This document shows, in pieces, positions 52,436-63,384 of a stretch of 64,000 bases of DNA (its first letter is position 1; every line of letters starts with the position of its first letter). Position numbers and translations under genes: made by a program. The notes under the pieces are model-generated. The model was given only the letters and a program-made list of their open reading frames with translations. It searched no databases and was not told where the DNA came from. The stretch is from positions 1 to 64,000 of the forward strand of contig JACPEG010000028.1 of assembly GCA_016183615.1 (NCBI GenBank), in the 5' to 3' direction. Source of the DNA: Betaproteobacteria bacterium. Its GTDB lineage: Bacteria > Pseudomonadota > Gammaproteobacteria > Burkholderiales > UBA6910.

Positions 52436-53073
52436 TGGAGAAATTCGTACGGCGCGAAGGCCTGGTGGCGCCGCTGGACCGGGCCAATGTGGATACCGAC
52501 GCCATTATTCCGAAGCAGTTCCTGAAGTCCATCAAGCGGACGGGCTTCGGGCCCAATCTGTTCGATCAATGGCGCTATCTCGATCACGGCGAGCCGGGGA
52601 TGGACAACGCGAAACGGCCGCTCAACCCGGACTTCGTGCTGAACCGGCCCCGCTACCGCGGCGCCACCGTGCTGCTCGCCCGCGACAACTTCGGCTGCGG
52701 CTCGAGCCGGGAGCATGCGCCGTGGGCGCTGCTCGACTACGGGTTCCAGGCGGTCATCGCCCCCGGCTTCGCCGACATTTTCTTCAACAATTGCTTCAAG
52801 AACGGGTTGCTGCCCATCGTGCTGCCCGCCGATGTGGTGGACAAGCTGTTTCGCGAAGTCGAGGCGACGCCGGGCTACCGACTGGCGGTGGACCTGGAGA
52901 ACCAGAGCGTTACCACTCCGGACGGGGAGGAATTCAGGTTCAACGTCGATCCCTTCCGCAAGCACTGCCTGGTGAACGGCCTCGACGAGATCGGGCTTAC
53001 CCTGCAGCACGCGGACCGGATTCGCGCGTTCGAGGATAAGCGCCGGGCCGAGCAGCCCTGGCTGTTTGAGTAG
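52435..53073 (+). CDS. leuD: 3-isopropylmalate dehydratase small subunit
   Basis: The 212-residue partner of LeuC shows [20 protein letters not shown] near the N-terminus, [20 protein letters not shown] and the end [15 protein letters not shown]. It is coupled to the preceding lipoprotein gene through TAATG. Length and motifs are standard. Confidence 0.97.
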   Translation: MEKFVRREGLVAPLDRANVDTDAIIPKQFLKSIKRTGFGPNLFDQWRYLDHGEPGMDNAKRPLNPDFVLNRPRYRGATVLLARDNFGCGSSREHAPWALLDYGFQAVIAPGFADIFFNNCFKNGLLPIVLPADVVDKLFREVEATPGYRLAVDLENQSVTTPDGEEFRFNVDPFRKHCLVNGLDEIGLTLQHADRIRAFEDKRRAEQPWLFE

Positions 53074-53192
53074 ACGGGTAATCGGCAAGCCGCGGTAGGG
53101 TGGAATGTCCGTCCCGCCGATGCGATTTCGACAATGAGTTGCCGACCCGCGGCGTGCGCCCTCCACCATTCACCGTTCACAACTGACGAGAC

Positions 53193-54257
53193 ATGAAAAT
53201 CGCAATATTGCCGGGCGACGGCATCGGCCCCGAAATCGTGGCCCAGGCCGTGAAGGTGCTGGAGCGCCTGCGTCGCGACGGCCTGAAAATTGAAATGGAG
53301 CAGGCCCCCATCGGCGGGGCGGGTTATGACGCCTCGGGCGATCCGCTGCCGGCGAAGACCCTGGACGTCGCGAGGCGGGCTGATGCGGTGCTTCTCGGTG
53401 CCGTAGGCGGGCCGAAATATGACAATCTGCCGCGCCCGAGCCGTCCGGAGCAGGGCCTGCTGCGCATACGGAAGGAACTTGCGCTGTTTGCCAACCTGCG
53501 CCCGGCCACGGTTTACCCGGAGCTGGCGGCCGCCTCCACCCTCAAGCCGGAGGTGGTGGCCGGGCTCGATATCCTCATCGTGCGGGAGCTGACCGGCGAC
53601 ATCTATTTCGGCCAGCCGCGCGGGATCCGCGCCAATGCCCGCGGCGAGCAGGAAGGCTTCGACACCATGCTGTATTCGGAGCCCGAGATCCGCCGCATCG
53701 CCCATGTCGGATTCCAGGCAGCCCGCAAACGCGGAAAGAAGCTTTGCTCGGTGGACAAGGCCAACGTCCTGGAAACCAGCCAGCTTTGGCGGGGCGTGGT
53801 GACCGACGTGGCGAAGGAGTACCCGGATGTGGCGCTGTCCCACATGTACGTGGACAACGCGGCGATGCAGTTGGTGCGCAATCCCGGGCAGTTCGACGTC
53901 ATGGTGACCGGCAACATGTTCGGCGACATTCTCTCCGACGAGGCGTCCATGCTCACCGGCTCGATCGGGATGCTGCCCTCGGCCTCGCTGGATGCCAACA
54001 ACAAGGGGCTCTACGAGCCGATCCACGGCTCGGCCCCCGACATCGCGGGCAAGGACCTGGCCAATCCCCTTGCCACCATCCTGTCGGCGGCCATGATGCT
54101 GCGCTATAGTCTCCGTGAGGAGCGGGCCGCGGACCGGGTGGAAGAGGCGGTGAAGAAGGCGCTGGCCCAGGGCTTTCGCACGGCGGACATTTCCGAAGCC
54201 GGCGCCCGCAAGGTGGGGACCCGGGAGATGGGCGACGCGGTGGCGGCGGCGCTTTGA
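53193..54257 (+). CDS. leuB: 3-isopropylmalate dehydrogenase
   Basis: The 354-residue NAD enzyme carries the leucine-pathway signature [20 protein letters not shown], distinct from the isocitrate-type loop of 4326-5366. [31 protein letters not shown] and [18 protein letters not shown] follow. It oxidatively decarboxylates 3-isopropylmalate. It lies 119 bases after leuD, with a degenerate repeat in the gap, and 26 bases before asd. Confidence 0.97.
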   Translation: MKIAILPGDGIGPEIVAQAVKVLERLRRDGLKIEMEQAPIGGAGYDASGDPLPAKTLDVARRADAVLLGAVGGPKYDNLPRPSRPEQGLLRIRKELALFANLRPATVYPELAAASTLKPEVVAGLDILIVRELTGDIYFGQPRGIRANARGEQEGFDTMLYSEPEIRRIAHVGFQAARKRGKKLCSVDKANVLETSQLWRGVVTDVAKEYPDVALSHMYVDNAAMQLVRNPGQFDVMVTGNMFGDILSDEASMLTGSIGMLPSASLDANNKGLYEPIHGSAPDIAGKDLANPLATILSAAMMLRYSLREERAADRVEEAVKKALAQGFRTADISEAGARKVGTREMGDAVAAAL

Positions 54258-54283
54258 CCGTGAAACGCAAAGGGTAGCGAACA

Positions 54284-55396
54284 ATGATGCGGGTAGGCTT
54301 CATCGGCTGGCGCGGAATGGTGGGTTCCGTCCTCATGCAGCGCATGCGGGACGAGGGCGATTTCGCCCATGTCGATCCGGTGTTCTTCAGCACCTCCCAG
54401 GCAGGGGGCAGGGGCCCCGACGTGGGCAGGGACGTGCCGGCGCTGAAGGATGCCCACAGCGTGAACGACCTGAAGGCGATGGAGGTGCTCGTCTCCTGCC
54501 AGGGCGGAGACTACACCAACGACGTCTTCCCGAAACTGCGCGCCGCCGGGTGGAAGGGCTACTGGATCGACGCCGCCTCCGCGCTGCGCATGAAGGACGA
54601 TGCAGTCATCATCCTCGACCCGGTCAACCTGGCGTTGATCAAGGATGCGCTGAAAAAGGGGGTAAGGAACTATATCGGCGGCAACTGCACCGTGAGCCTG
54701 ATGCTGATGGCGCTGGGCGGATTGTTCCAGCGCGACCTGGTGGAGTGGATGAGCGCCATGACCTACCAGGCCGCCTCCGGCGCCGGCGCCCAGAACATGC
54801 GGGAGCTCTTGCAGCAGATGGGAGAGGCCCACCGGGTGGCGATGAGCCTGCTCAATGACCCGGCCTCGGCGATTCTCGATATCGACCGCGAGGTGGCGGG
54901 AATTCTGCGCGACGAGAGCTTCCCCACCGCCCAGTTCGGCGTGCCGCTCGCCGGCAGCCTCATTCCCTGGATCGACAAGGATCTCGGCAACGGCCAGAGC
55001 CGCGAGGAATGGAAGGCCGAGACCGAAGGCAACAAGATCCTGGGACGGGAAAAGAACCCGCTTCCAATCGACGGCATCTGCGTGCGCATCGGGGCCATGC
55101 GCTGCCACAGCCAGGCGCTGACCATCAAGCTGAAGCGCGACATTCCGCTCGACGAGATCGAGGGCATGCTGGCCGACGCCAATGACTGGGTGAAGGTCAT
55201 CCCCAACCAGCGGGAAGTCACCGTGCGCGAACTCACTCCGGCGGCGGTCACCGGTACCTTGACGGTGCCGGTGGGGCGGTTGCGCAAGCTCTCCATGGGC
55301 GGGCAATACCTGTCCGCCTTTACGGTGGGGGACCAGCTTCTGTGGGGTGCCGCGGAACCCCTGCGGCGAATGCTGCGCATATTGCTGGAATCCTAG
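54284..55396 (+). CDS. asd: Aspartate-semialdehyde dehydrogenase
   Basis: The 370-residue protein makes aspartate semialdehyde for lysine, threonine and methionine. It begins [19 protein letters not shown], has the nucleophilic cysteine in [17 protein letters not shown] and the catalytic histidine in [15 protein letters not shown]. Its TAG stop lies inside the left arm of a long nested palindrome (55392-55500). Confidence 0.97.
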   Translation: MMRVGFIGWRGMVGSVLMQRMRDEGDFAHVDPVFFSTSQAGGRGPDVGRDVPALKDAHSVNDLKAMEVLVSCQGGDYTNDVFPKLRAAGWKGYWIDAASALRMKDDAVIILDPVNLALIKDALKKGVRNYIGGNCTVSLMLMALGGLFQRDLVEWMSAMTYQAASGAGAQNMRELLQQMGEAHRVAMSLLNDPASAILDIDREVAGILRDESFPTAQFGVPLAGSLIPWIDKDLGNGQSREEWKAETEGNKILGREKNPLPIDGICVRIGAMRCHSQALTIKLKRDIPLDEIEGMLADANDWVKVIPNQREVTVRELTPAAVTGTLTVPVGRLRKLSMGGQYLSAFTVGDQLLWGAAEPLRRMLRILLES

Positions 55397-55500
55397 GAGC
55401 CTGTCGGACTTAGAGCTTGTCCGTAAATAAGGCGTGCATTATTCACGGACAAGCTCTTAGAGTCACCCATGCGCGATCCTAAGTCCGACGGGCTCCTAGG
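55392..55500. repeat. Nested double palindrome starting in the asd stop codon
   Basis: The outer arms 55392-55413 and 55479-55500 are complementary at 21 of 22 positions. The inner arms 55410-55430 and 55439-55459 (containing AGCTTGTCCGT and ACGGACAAGCT) are complementary at 19 of 21 around the 8-base loop GGCGTGCA. Nineteen unpaired bases separate the inner and outer right arms. It looks like a miniature mobile repeat. The rest of the asd-fimV gap (55501-55740) holds only the fimV promoter region. Confidence 0.85.
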
Positions 55501-55624
55501 TGATCGCGGATGTGCGCGGCAGTCAGCGGCGAGGCGACATGGAATCGGTTTTTCCCCTTCCACGGCACAAGGATCCTCCGAGGGCAGGGGTGGGTCGGGA
55601 CATGGCCGGTGGTCTAGATTTTGA

Positions 55625-55652
55625 TTGAAAATCGCTTGTGTTAAGCCATAAT
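55625..55652 (+). promoter_or_regulatory. Sigma-70 promoter of fimV
   Basis: TTGAAA (55625-55630), 16 bases and CATAAT (55647-55652) precede the GTG start by about 90 bases. Short complementary pairs TTAAGCC/GGCTTAA and TGCAAG/CTTGCA just downstream could fold in the leader. Confidence 0.6.
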
Positions 55653-55740
55653 GCAAGAGCCGGGCTTAACTTGCATACCTAACTACATGATGTTAATTTA
55701 GTTACCCTTGCTGAAACTTGCTGAAACTCCGGGGGGCGCT

Positions 55741-58242
55741 GTGCTCAAACTAGCGATTAAGACCTTGGTCATCACGGGGGCGCTGATGCTGCCGATGGCC
55801 GCCCATGGGACCGGCATGGGCAGGCTCACCGTGAATTCCGCCCTTGGTGAGCCCCTCAAGGCCGAAGTTGAGCTCCTTTCGGTAAAAAAGGATGAAATCC
55901 CGTCGGTCAGCGCGCGGGTCGCGACGCCGGAGCAGTTCAAGCAGGCGGGGCTGGATTTTGGCGCAATCCATTCCCGGCTGAAACTCAGCGTTGAAGTCCG
56001 CGCCGACGGTCAGCCCTATATCCGGATCATTTCGGACCAGCCGGTTCGGGAGCCGTTCGTCGCGTTGCTGGTGGAACTGTCCTGGTCTTCCGGACGACTG
56101 CTCCGCGAATACACCTTCCTGCTGGATCCCCCGGGATTCGACGCCCAGAAGCCGCTTGCCCCGGTGGCCAAGCCTGCTGCCCCGGTAACGCCTCCGGTCG
56201 CGGTGGCGCCGGAGAAGCCCAAGGCGGGGGCGCCCGTCGCTGCGCCGGCCGGGGAACCCGCGGCAGCGCCGACGAGGCCGGAGGCGGCGCCCCGGGAACC
56301 TGCGGCCAACACTTACGGGCCGGTAAAGCGCGGCGACAATCTGTCCAGGATCGCCGTCGGAGTGAGACCCGAGGGCGTTAGCCTCGACCAGATGCTGGTG
56401 GCGTTGTACCGGGCCAACCGGGAGGCGTTCATGGGCAACAACATGAACCGCCTCAGGACGGGTCCGATCCTGCGCGTGCCGGATGCAAGCGAGCTCGCGA
56501 GCGTGGATGCGAAGGAGGCGCGCAGGGAAGTGCGGACCCAGGCCAGCGACTGGAACGCCTACAAGCAGAAGCTTGCCGCGGTGGCCGCAACCGGTGCGCC
56601 CGGCGCCCCGGCCCAGCAGATCGCGGCCGGAAAGATTACTACCGCGGTGGAAGACAAGGCCGCAGCCAGGGAGCCGGCGAAAGAGGTACTGAAACTCTCC
56701 AAGGGCGAGGCCCCGGGCGACAAAGCCGCCGGCGCCCGGGACGCCAAGGCGCTTCAAGCCCGGGTGCGCGCAATGGAAGAGGACGCTACCGCCAGGGACA
56801 AGGCGCTCAGGGAAGCCAAGGAGCGCATCGCGCTGCTGGAAAAGAACATCAAGGATATGCAGAAGCTGGCGGAGATCAAGAGCCAGCCTCTCGCGAAGGC
56901 CCAGGAGGCGGCCAAGCCCGTCCAACCGACGCCTGCGGCGCCAGCCGCCAAGCCGGAAGCACCGAAACCCGAGGCCGCGAAACCTGCGGAACCGGCAAAA
57001 CCGGTCGAAGCGGCCAAACCCGCGGAAGCGCCGAAGCCCGAAGCCGCCAAGCCCGCCCCGCCGAAACCAACACCCAAGCCCGCGGCCGCGCCACCCCCGC
57101 CGCCGGAGAAATCGCTCATCGAGGAATTCCTCGACAACCCGATCTACATTGGCGTCATTGTCGTCGCGCTGCTGATCCTGGTCGGTGTTGGATTCCTCGC
57201 GCTTCGCAGGGAAAAAAAGGTTAGTGCCCCGGCGGTAGAAGCCGCGGAGGAAATGAAAACCATGATCGTGCCGGCGGCCGCGGCGGGAATAGCGGCCGCC
57301 CCGGGGCCCGCGGCCGAAGCGGAGGCCAGGGCAGCGCCTCCTTCCGAGGAAGTCGATCCCATCGCGGAAGCTGAGGTGTACCTCACCTACGGGCGCGACA
57401 CCCAGGCCGAGGAAATCCTGAAGGATGCGCTTGCCAAGGATGCCTCGCGGGCCGAGGTCCAGGTGAAGCTGCTCGAAATCTATGCCAACCGCAAGGACAA
57501 GGCGGCGTGCGAGGCGGCGGCGAAGCGGTTCCAGGCGGCGGGCGGCGCCGGGCCGGTGTGGGAACGCGTCATCAACATGGGCATCGTCCTGGATCCCGCG
57601 AACCCGCTTTACGCAGGAGGCATTGCAGCGGCGCCCGCGCCACAAGCAGCGGAAGCGGCGGCCGAGGCCGCGGCCCCGGGAAAGGTGGACTTCGACTTCG
57701 ATCTGGATCTGGGCGCGCCCGCTGCGGCTCCCCAGCCCGCGGCAGCCCCGGAAGCGCCGGCCAAGGCCGAGACTATGGCCATGGATTTCGACATTACTGC
57801 GCTGGGCGGCGAAGCGCCCGCGGCAGCGCCGGCTGCGGCTGCCCCGGCTCCCGCCGCGGAAGAGATCGTGTTCGACATCACCGTGCCGCCCGCCGCGGAG
57901 ACGCCGGCGGCCGCTCCCGCGCCGGCCGAATCGTCGGCTGATGCCGGCATCGAGTTCAAGCTGGATACCGGCGACGCTGGCGCCGCCCCCGCTGCGCCCG
58001 CGGCGAGCGAGCTTTCGCTGGGAGATATCAGCCTTGACCTGGGCGAGCCCAGGGCCGCGCCCGGCGGAGACGGCGAGGGCCACGACGCCCACTGGCAGGA
58101 GGTGGCCACCAAGTTCGACCTGGCCAAGGCCTACCAGGAAATGGGGGACAAGGACGGAGCCCGGGAGATACTCCAGGAAGTCCTGCGCGAAGGCGACGCC
58201 CAGCAGCAGGAAGCAGCCAAGGCCCTTCTCGCCACGCTCTGA
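55741..58242 (+). CDS. fimV: FimV-type peptidoglycan-binding polar/pilus assembly protein
   Basis: The 833-residue protein follows the FimV plan. A signal peptide is followed by the conserved FimV N-terminal domain (GRLTVNSALGEPLKAEVELL, LLVELSWSSGRLLREYTFLL), a LysM region (YGPVKRGDNLSRIAVGV, LYRANREAFMGNNMNRL) and a coiled coil with a long Ala/Pro/Lys-rich stretch. One membrane helix is present (about residues 472-494, YIGVIVVALLILVGVGFLAL). A low-complexity acidic cytoplasmic region follows, then the C-terminal TPR-like cap TKFDLAKAYQEMGDKDGARE. GTG 55741 with GGGGGG upstream is preferred; a TTG at 55708 is in frame. It supports type IV pilus assembly and polar signalling. Confidence 0.92.
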   Translation: MLKLAIKTLVITGALMLPMAAHGTGMGRLTVNSALGEPLKAEVELLSVKKDEIPSVSARVATPEQFKQAGLDFGAIHSRLKLSVEVRADGQPYIRIISDQPVREPFVALLVELSWSSGRLLREYTFLLDPPGFDAQKPLAPVAKPAAPVTPPVAVAPEKPKAGAPVAAPAGEPAAAPTRPEAAPREPAANTYGPVKRGDNLSRIAVGVRPEGVSLDQMLVALYRANREAFMGNNMNRLRTGPILRVPDASELASVDAKEARREVRTQASDWNAYKQKLAAVAATGAPGAPAQQIAAGKITTAVEDKAAAREPAKEVLKLSKGEAPGDKAAGARDAKALQARVRAMEEDATARDKALREAKERIALLEKNIKDMQKLAEIKSQPLAKAQEAAKPVQPTPAAPAAKPEAPKPEAAKPAEPAKPVEAAKPAEAPKPEAAKPAPPKPTPKPAAAPPPPPEKSLIEEFLDNPIYIGVIVVALLILVGVGFLALRREKKVSAPAVEAAEEMKTMIVPAAAAGIAAAPGPAAEAEARAAPPSEEVDPIAEAEVYLTYGRDTQAEEILKDALAKDASRAEVQVKLLEIYANRKDKAACEAAAKRFQAAGGAGPVWERVINMGIVLDPANPLYAGGIAAAPAPQAAEAAAEAAAPGKVDFDFDLDLGAPAAAPQPAAAPEAPAKAETMAMDFDITALGGEAPAAAPAAAAPAPAAEEIVFDITVPPAAETPAAAPAPAESSADAGIEFKLDTGDAGAAPAAPAASELSLGDISLDLGEPRAAPGGDGEGHDAHWQEVATKFDLAKAYQEMGDKDGAREILQEVLREGDAQQQEAAKALLATL

Positions 58243-58354
58243 GTCCAGTTCAGCCGGCACGATTGCCCCGCCGGGGATGGCGCCTTCCCTGGAGCCCTGG
58301 CCGGGATAACCGGAGCATTGACCGCGGGCAACCCCATTCTCACCCTCCGGACCC

Positions 58355-58984
58355 ATGGCTGACTCGTCGCCGGCACTGAACGCCGCGGGGCTGCATCCCG
58401 CAACCCGCATTGTCGCGTGGGTGATCCTGACGGCGGCCGCATCCCGGGCCGACCCTCCGGCACTGCTCGCGCTCGGCGCTGTCGCGCTGCTGCTTGCCCC
58501 CAGGGCGCCCTTCGCCCGACTGTTTGTGCGCAGCCGCTGGCTGCTGCTGTCGCTCGTCCTGGTGTTCGGGCTCGGCACTCCCGGCGAGCCCCTGGCCCCC
58601 CATCTCGGCATCTTCAGCCCCACCGCCGAGGGCGTCGCGGAGGGCGCGCTTCATGCGTGGCGGCTCACCTTCATCATGGCCTCGCTCACGCTGCTCGTGA
58701 TTTCCATGCCGACGGAAGAAATGCTGATCGGGCTGTATGTGCTCCTGCATCCGCTCAATGGGCCCGGCATGGGGGCGGAGCGCGTCGCGACCCGGCTGTG
58801 GCTCACGCTGCGGTACGCCCAGTCCGCTGAAAAACCTGCGCGCCTGACGGACTGGCTGGAGCGCGGCCTGGAAGCAGATCCTGCCGAGACCGGTTCGATG
58901 AACCTGGCCATTCCGCGCTTCCGGCTCGGCGATGCGGCCTTTGCCGGGGCCGCCCTGGTGCTCGCCGGCGCGCTGCTGGCCTGA
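58355..58984 (+). CDS. Membrane protein resembling CbiQ/EcfT
   Basis: The 209-residue protein has four to five hydrophobic segments (TRIVAWVILTAAASRA, ALLALGAVALLLAP, WLLLSLVLVFGLG, AAFAGAALVLAGALLA) and a charged segment (GAERVATRLWLTLRYAQSAE) that resembles the coupling helices of ECF-transporter T proteins. No ATPase or S component is adjacent. It sits between fimV and truA, a position often held by an uncharacterised membrane protein in betaproteobacteria. The function is unknown. Confidence 0.55.
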   Translation: MADSSPALNAAGLHPATRIVAWVILTAAASRADPPALLALGAVALLLAPRAPFARLFVRSRWLLLSLVLVFGLGTPGEPLAPHLGIFSPTAEGVAEGALHAWRLTFIMASLTLLVISMPTEEMLIGLYVLLHPLNGPGMGAERVATRLWLTLRYAQSAEKPARLTDWLERGLEADPAETGSMNLAIPRFRLGDAAFAGAALVLAGALLA

Positions 58985-59006
58985 CCCGGGCGGGTTACCC
59001 TCACCG

Positions 59007-59810
59007 ATGCGTATTGCGCTCGGCCTGGAATACGACGGCAGCCGCTTTTGCGGCTGGCAAAGCCAGCCTTCCGGCTGCTCCGTGCAGGACGCGCTGGAAG
59101 CCGCGCTCTCTCGGATCGCCGGGAGCGATGTCCGGGTGACGAGCGCGGGGCGCACCGATTCCGGCGTGCATGCGCTGACCCAGGTGGTTCACTTCGACAC
59201 TGGCGCGAATCGGCCGCTTTCGGCCTGGGTGCGCGGTGTGAATGCCCAGTTGCCCGGGAGCGTGGCCGCGCTGTGGGCGCGGGAGGTGGCCGCCGATTTC
59301 CACGCGCGGTTCAGCGCGCGCTCCCGCACCTATTATTATCTTCTCCTCAACCGGCCGGTCCGGCCGGGGCTCGGCCAGCGCCGGGTCGGCTGGTTTCACC
59401 TGCCCCTGGAACTGGAGCGTATGCAGGAGGCGGCGCGCCCGCTCCTCGGCAGCCACGACTTCAGCGCGTTCCGGGCGGCAGAATGCCAGGCGAAGTCGCC
59501 CGTGAAGGATCTCTACCGGGCCGATATCTCGCGCCAGGGCGAGCTGTTCGTGTTCGAGTTCCGGGCCAATGCCTTCCTGCACCACATGGTGCGCAATATC
59601 GTGGGCTGCCTGGTGTACGTCGGGAAGGGCAGGTACCCGGTGGAGTGGGTTCGCCAACTGCTCGAACAACGCGACCGTACCCTTGCGGCGCCGACCTTTG
59701 CCCCTGACGGGCTGTATCTTGCGGGGATAGAATACGACGCCGCCTGGGGCGTGCCCCGGGGGGAATTGGCGCTCAACGCCATTCCGGTTTATCAATGGGC
59801 TGCATCGTAA
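59007..59810 (+). CDS. truA: tRNA pseudouridine(38-40) synthase
   Basis: The 267-residue enzyme modifies the anticodon stem-loop. LEYDGSRFCGWQSQPSGCSV begins the protein, the catalytic aspartate is in TSAGRTDSGVHALTQVVHF, and FHARFSARSRTYYYLL and NAFLHHMVRNIVGCLVYVG follow. It is followed by trpF after four bases, the usual betaproteobacterial arrangement. Confidence 0.96.
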   Translation: MRIALGLEYDGSRFCGWQSQPSGCSVQDALEAALSRIAGSDVRVTSAGRTDSGVHALTQVVHFDTGANRPLSAWVRGVNAQLPGSVAALWAREVAADFHARFSARSRTYYYLLLNRPVRPGLGQRRVGWFHLPLELERMQEAARPLLGSHDFSAFRAAECQAKSPVKDLYRADISRQGELFVFEFRANAFLHHMVRNIVGCLVYVGKGRYPVEWVRQLLEQRDRTLAAPTFAPDGLYLAGIEYDAAWGVPRGELALNAIPVYQWAAS

Positions 59811-59814
59811 GGCG

Positions 59815-60447
59815 ATGACTCGGGTAAAGATCTGCGGCATTACGCGAATCGAAGATGGCCTTGCCGCCGCCGAAAGCGGTGCGGACGCCATCGGGCTCGT
59901 GTTCTGGCCGAAGAGCCCGCGTTTCGTGACGCCGGACCGGGCGCGAGGCGTGGCGGAGCGACTGCCTCCCCTGGTTACGGTGGTAGGGGTGTACGTGGAC
60001 CCGGCGCCGGGGGACGTGGAGGACTCGATCGCCGCCGCGAAGCTCGATCTGCTGCAGTTTCACGGCGAGGAGCCGCCGGATTTCTGCCGCCGTTTCGGCA
60101 GGCCTTACCTGAAGGCGGTGCGGGTCAGGCCGGGGCTGGATTTGCTACAATACGCATCCCGTTATCGGGAAGCGCGGGGCCTGCTGCTCGACACCTTCGT
60201 CGACGGCACGGTGGGCGGGACCGGGATCGAGTTCGACTGGGGCCTGATCCCGCGCGAGCTGCCGCTGCCGGTCATTCTGTCCGGAGGACTCAACGCCGGC
60301 AACGTGGCCCGGGCGATCGAGCGGGTGCGGCCCTGGGGCGTGGACGTTTCGAGCGGCGTCGAGGCATCCAAGGGCATCAAGGATCCCCGAAAGATCGCCG
60401 AATTCATGCGAGGAGTGCGCGGTGCGGATGTACGATCTTCCCGATAA
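59815..60447 (+). CDS. trpF: Phosphoribosylanthranilate isomerase
   Basis: The 210-residue TIM-barrel protein starts [20 protein letters not shown] with the catalytic cysteine, and has [33 protein letters not shown], and the end [20 protein letters not shown] and [20 protein letters not shown]. It catalyses the third step from chorismate to tryptophan. It overlaps trpB. Confidence 0.97.
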   Translation: MTRVKICGITRIEDGLAAAESGADAIGLVFWPKSPRFVTPDRARGVAERLPPLVTVVGVYVDPAPGDVEDSIAAAKLDLLQFHGEEPPDFCRRFGRPYLKAVRVRPGLDLLQYASRYREARGLLLDTFVDGTVGGTGIEFDWGLIPRELPLPVILSGGLNAGNVARAIERVRPWGVDVSSGVEASKGIKDPRKIAEFMRGVRGADVRSSR

Positions 60448-61621
60448 GAGCGGTCACTTCGGCCCCTACGGCGGCGTGTTCGTGGCCGAGACCCTGATCG
60501 CGGCCCTCGACGAGTTGCGCACCCAGTACCAGCGCTATCGCGACGATGCCGAGTTCCAGGCCGAGTTCGCCGATGAGCTCAAGCACTACGTGGGGCGCCC
60601 CAGTCCGATCTTCCGCGCCAAGCGCTGGTCCGCGCACCTGGGCGGCGCCCAGATTCTCCTGAAACGCGAAGACCTCAACCATACCGGCGCTCACAAGATC
60701 AACAACACTGTCGGGCAGGCGCTGCTCGCCCGCCGCATGGGTAAACCCCGGGTGATCGCCGAAACCGGCGCCGGGCAGCACGGGGTTGCCGCTGCCACCG
60801 TTGCGGCCCGCTACGGCATGGAGTGCGTGGTGTACATGGGCTCCGAGGACGTGAAGCGCCAGGCCACCAACGTCTACCGCATGAAGCTGCTGGGCGCCAG
60901 GGTGGTGCCGGTGGAGAGCGGCTCCAGGACCCTCAAGGATGCGCTCAACGAGGCCATGCGCGACTGGGTCACCAACGTCGAGAACACCTTCTACATCATC
61001 GGCACCGTGGCCGGTCCCCATCCCTATCCCATGATGGTGCGCGATTTCCAGGCCATCATCGGCCGCGAGGCCAAGGTCCAGATGCAGGAGGAATATGGGC
61101 GCCAGCCGGATGCGCTGGTGGCGTGCGTGGGGGGCGGGTCGAACGCCATCGGCCTGTTCTATCCCTACATCGACGACAAGGACGTGCGCATGATCGGCGT
61201 CGAGGCGGCGGGCCATGGCATCCCGAGCGGCCAGCACGCGGCGACCCTGTGCGCGGGGCGTCCCGGCGTGCTGCACGGCAACCGCACCTACCTCATCCAG
61301 GACGCCAATGGCCAGATCCTGGAGACCCATTCCATCTCCGCAGGCCTCGATTACCCGGGCGTCGGACCCGAGCATGCCTGGCTCAAGGACAGCGGCCGCG
61401 CCGAGTATGTGGCGGCCACCGACGACGAGGCGCTGGCCGCATTTCACGCCCTGTGCCGCTTCGAGGGCATCATGCCGGCCCTGGAGTCGAGCCACGCGCT
61501 TGCCCATGCCGCGAAACTCGCCCCCCAGATGGAGAAGGATCAGCTGATCCTGGTGAACCTCTCGGGCCGCGGCGACAAGGACATGAATACCGTGGCCCAG
61601 GCGTCGGGAATTACGTTCTAG
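60422..61621 (+). CDS. trpB: Tryptophan synthase beta chain
   Basis: The 399-residue PLP enzyme has the Schiff-base lysine in [20 protein letters not shown], with [19 protein letters not shown] and [16 protein letters not shown] at 60422 is taken as the start because AGGAG at 60411-60415 is six bases away; the in-frame ATG at 60428 would be too far from it. It overlaps trpF by 26 bases and is followed by trpA after four bases. Confidence 0.97.
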   Translation: MRMYDLPDKSGHFGPYGGVFVAETLIAALDELRTQYQRYRDDAEFQAEFADELKHYVGRPSPIFRAKRWSAHLGGAQILLKREDLNHTGAHKINNTVGQALLARRMGKPRVIAETGAGQHGVAAATVAARYGMECVVYMGSEDVKRQATNVYRMKLLGARVVPVESGSRTLKDALNEAMRDWVTNVENTFYIIGTVAGPHPYPMMVRDFQAIIGREAKVQMQEEYGRQPDALVACVGGGSNAIGLFYPYIDDKDVRMIGVEAAGHGIPSGQHAATLCAGRPGVLHGNRTYLIQDANGQILETHSISAGLDYPGVGPEHAWLKDSGRAEYVAATDDEALAAFHALCRFEGIMPALESSHALAHAAKLAPQMEKDQLILVNLSGRGDKDMNTVAQASGITF

Positions 61622-61625
61622 CGAC

Positions 61626-62426
61626 ATGTCGCGCATCGAAGCCAAATTCGAATCCCTGCGCAAGCAGAACCGCAAGGCGCTCATCGCCTTCATCACGGCG
61701 GGCGATCCCGAGCCTGCCGCGACGGTTCCGTTGATGCACGCCCTGAGCAAGGCCGGTGCCGACATCATCGAGCTGGGCGTTCCGTTTTCCGATCCCATGG
61801 CCGATGGGCCCACCATCCAGCGCTCCTCGGAGCGGGCATTGAAGCACGGCGTGGGGCTCAGGGACATCCTCGCCATGGTGCGGGAGTTCCGCAGAACCAA
61901 CGGCGAGACGCCGGTGGTGCTCATGGGCTACGACAATCCGGTCGAAGCCATGGGCTACGAAACGTTCGCCGCCGAGGCGAAGGGGGCCGGCGTGGACGGC
62001 GTGCTCACGGTGGATTGCCCGCCTGAAGAAAGCTCCGAACTGGTGCGCCACCTTGCCGCCCAGGGACTGGACCCGATCTTCCTGCTCTCCCCCACGACGC
62101 CGCCGGCGCGGGTGGAAAAGGTGGCGAAATACGCGCGCGGATTCGTTTATTACGTGTCTCTCAAGGGCGTGACTGGCGCCGCTCACCTGGACCTCTCGGA
62201 GCTTTCCGGCAAGCTGCCCCAGCTCCGCACGCGCCTCGGGCTTCCGGTGGGCGTGGGGTTCGGCATCCGCGATGGCGCAACCGCCCAGGCGGTGGCGAAG
62301 CTGGCCGATGCGGTGGTGGTGGGCAGCCGCATCGTCGAGGAGATCGAGCGCTCGGCAAGGGAGCGCGTGGTGGACAACGTGACGGCGCTGGTTTCGGGCC
62401 TGCGGGCCGCGGTGGACGCGGCCTGA
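61626..62426 (+). CDS. trpA: Tryptophan synthase alpha chain
   Basis: The 266-residue TIM-barrel subunit cleaves indole-glycerol phosphate. Its motifs are [40 protein letters not shown] with the catalytic Glu, [14 protein letters not shown] with the second acid, and [19 protein letters not shown]. It pairs with the TrpB encoded just upstream. Confidence 0.97.
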   Translation: MSRIEAKFESLRKQNRKALIAFITAGDPEPAATVPLMHALSKAGADIIELGVPFSDPMADGPTIQRSSERALKHGVGLRDILAMVREFRRTNGETPVVLMGYDNPVEAMGYETFAAEAKGAGVDGVLTVDCPPEESSELVRHLAAQGLDPIFLLSPTTPPARVEKVAKYARGFVYYVSLKGVTGAAHLDLSELSGKLPQLRTRLGLPVGVGFGIRDGATAQAVAKLADAVVVGSRIVEEIERSARERVVDNVTALVSGLRAAVDAA

Positions 62427-62456
62427 GGGTCGCGGCAGGCGAATCGGGACGGTCCC

Positions 62457-63323
62457 ATGAGCTGGTTCCAGAAGCTCCTTCCCCCCAAGATCAAGCGCAA
62501 GGACGCCGGCGCCAAGAAGGTGGTGCCGGAGGGCCTGTGGAGCAAGTGCCCCGCCTGCGAGGCCGTGCTCTACTACTCGGACCTTGAGAAAAACTTCAAC
62601 GTCTGTCCCAAGTGCGGTCACCACAACCGCGTCTCGGCGCGCGAGCGCATCGATCAGCTGCTCGACCCGGAGGGCCGCTACGAGATCGGCTCGGAGATCC
62701 TGGCCGTGGACAGCCTGAAATTCAAGGACAGCAAGCGCTATCCCGAGCGCCTGGAGCAGGGCAGGGCCGAATCGGGCGAGGACGAGGCGCTGGTGGTGGT
62801 GCAGGGAAGCATCAAGACCATTCCGCTGGTGATTGCGGCCTTCGAGTTCAAGTTCATGGGGGGCTCCATGGGCTCGGTGGTCGGCGAGCGCTTCGTGCGC
62901 GGGGTGCAGATCTGCGTCGAGCAGGCGCTGCCTTTCGTCTGCGTCACCGCGAGCGGCGGCGCCCGCATGCAGGAGAGCCTGTTCTCCCTGATGCAGATGG
63001 CCAAGACCTGCGCCGCGCTCACCCAGCTCGCCGAGACCCGGCAGCCCTTCATCCCGGTGCTCACCGATCCCACCATGGGCGGGGTGTCGGCAAGCTTTGC
63101 CATGATCGGCGACGTGGTGATCGCCGAGCCGGGGGCGCTGATCGGCTTCGCCGGCCCGCGGGTGATCGAGCAGACCGTGCGCCAGACCCTGCCCGAGGGC
63201 TTCCAGCGCGCCGAGTTCCTGCTCGAGCACGGAGCCGTGGACCTGATCGTGGACCGCCGGCAGCTGCGCGACCGGCTCGCCAATCTCATCACGCTGCTTA
63301 CCCGCCAGCCGGCCGCGGCATGA
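62457..63323 (+). CDS. accD: Acetyl-CoA carboxylase carboxyltransferase subunit beta
   Basis: The 288-residue subunit has the N-terminal zinc ribbon [20 protein letters not shown] followed by [10 protein letters not shown] (C-x2-C, C-x2-C). The carboxyltransferase core contains [19 protein letters not shown] and [19 protein letters not shown]. It lies between trpA and folC, the standard order in this group. A good ribosome-binding site is not evident. Confidence 0.97.
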   Translation: MSWFQKLLPPKIKRKDAGAKKVVPEGLWSKCPACEAVLYYSDLEKNFNVCPKCGHHNRVSARERIDQLLDPEGRYEIGSEILAVDSLKFKDSKRYPERLEQGRAESGEDEALVVVQGSIKTIPLVIAAFEFKFMGGSMGSVVGERFVRGVQICVEQALPFVCVTASGGARMQESLFSLMQMAKTCAALTQLAETRQPFIPVLTDPTMGGVSASFAMIGDVVIAEPGALIGFAGPRVIEQTVRQTLPEGFQRAEFLLEHGAVDLIVDRRQLRDRLANLITLLTRQPAAA

Positions 63324-63384
63324 GCCGCCGGTTTCGAATCGGCGGTTCGGCGATCCGGTCGCGACGCCGCCGAGCCAGCTGATC

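Noticed and set aside
55750-58623. A 957-codon open frame antisense to fimV
   Set aside because: It is a composition shadow of the Ala/Pro/Glu-rich FimV region, with Gly/Arg-rich low complexity and no domain.
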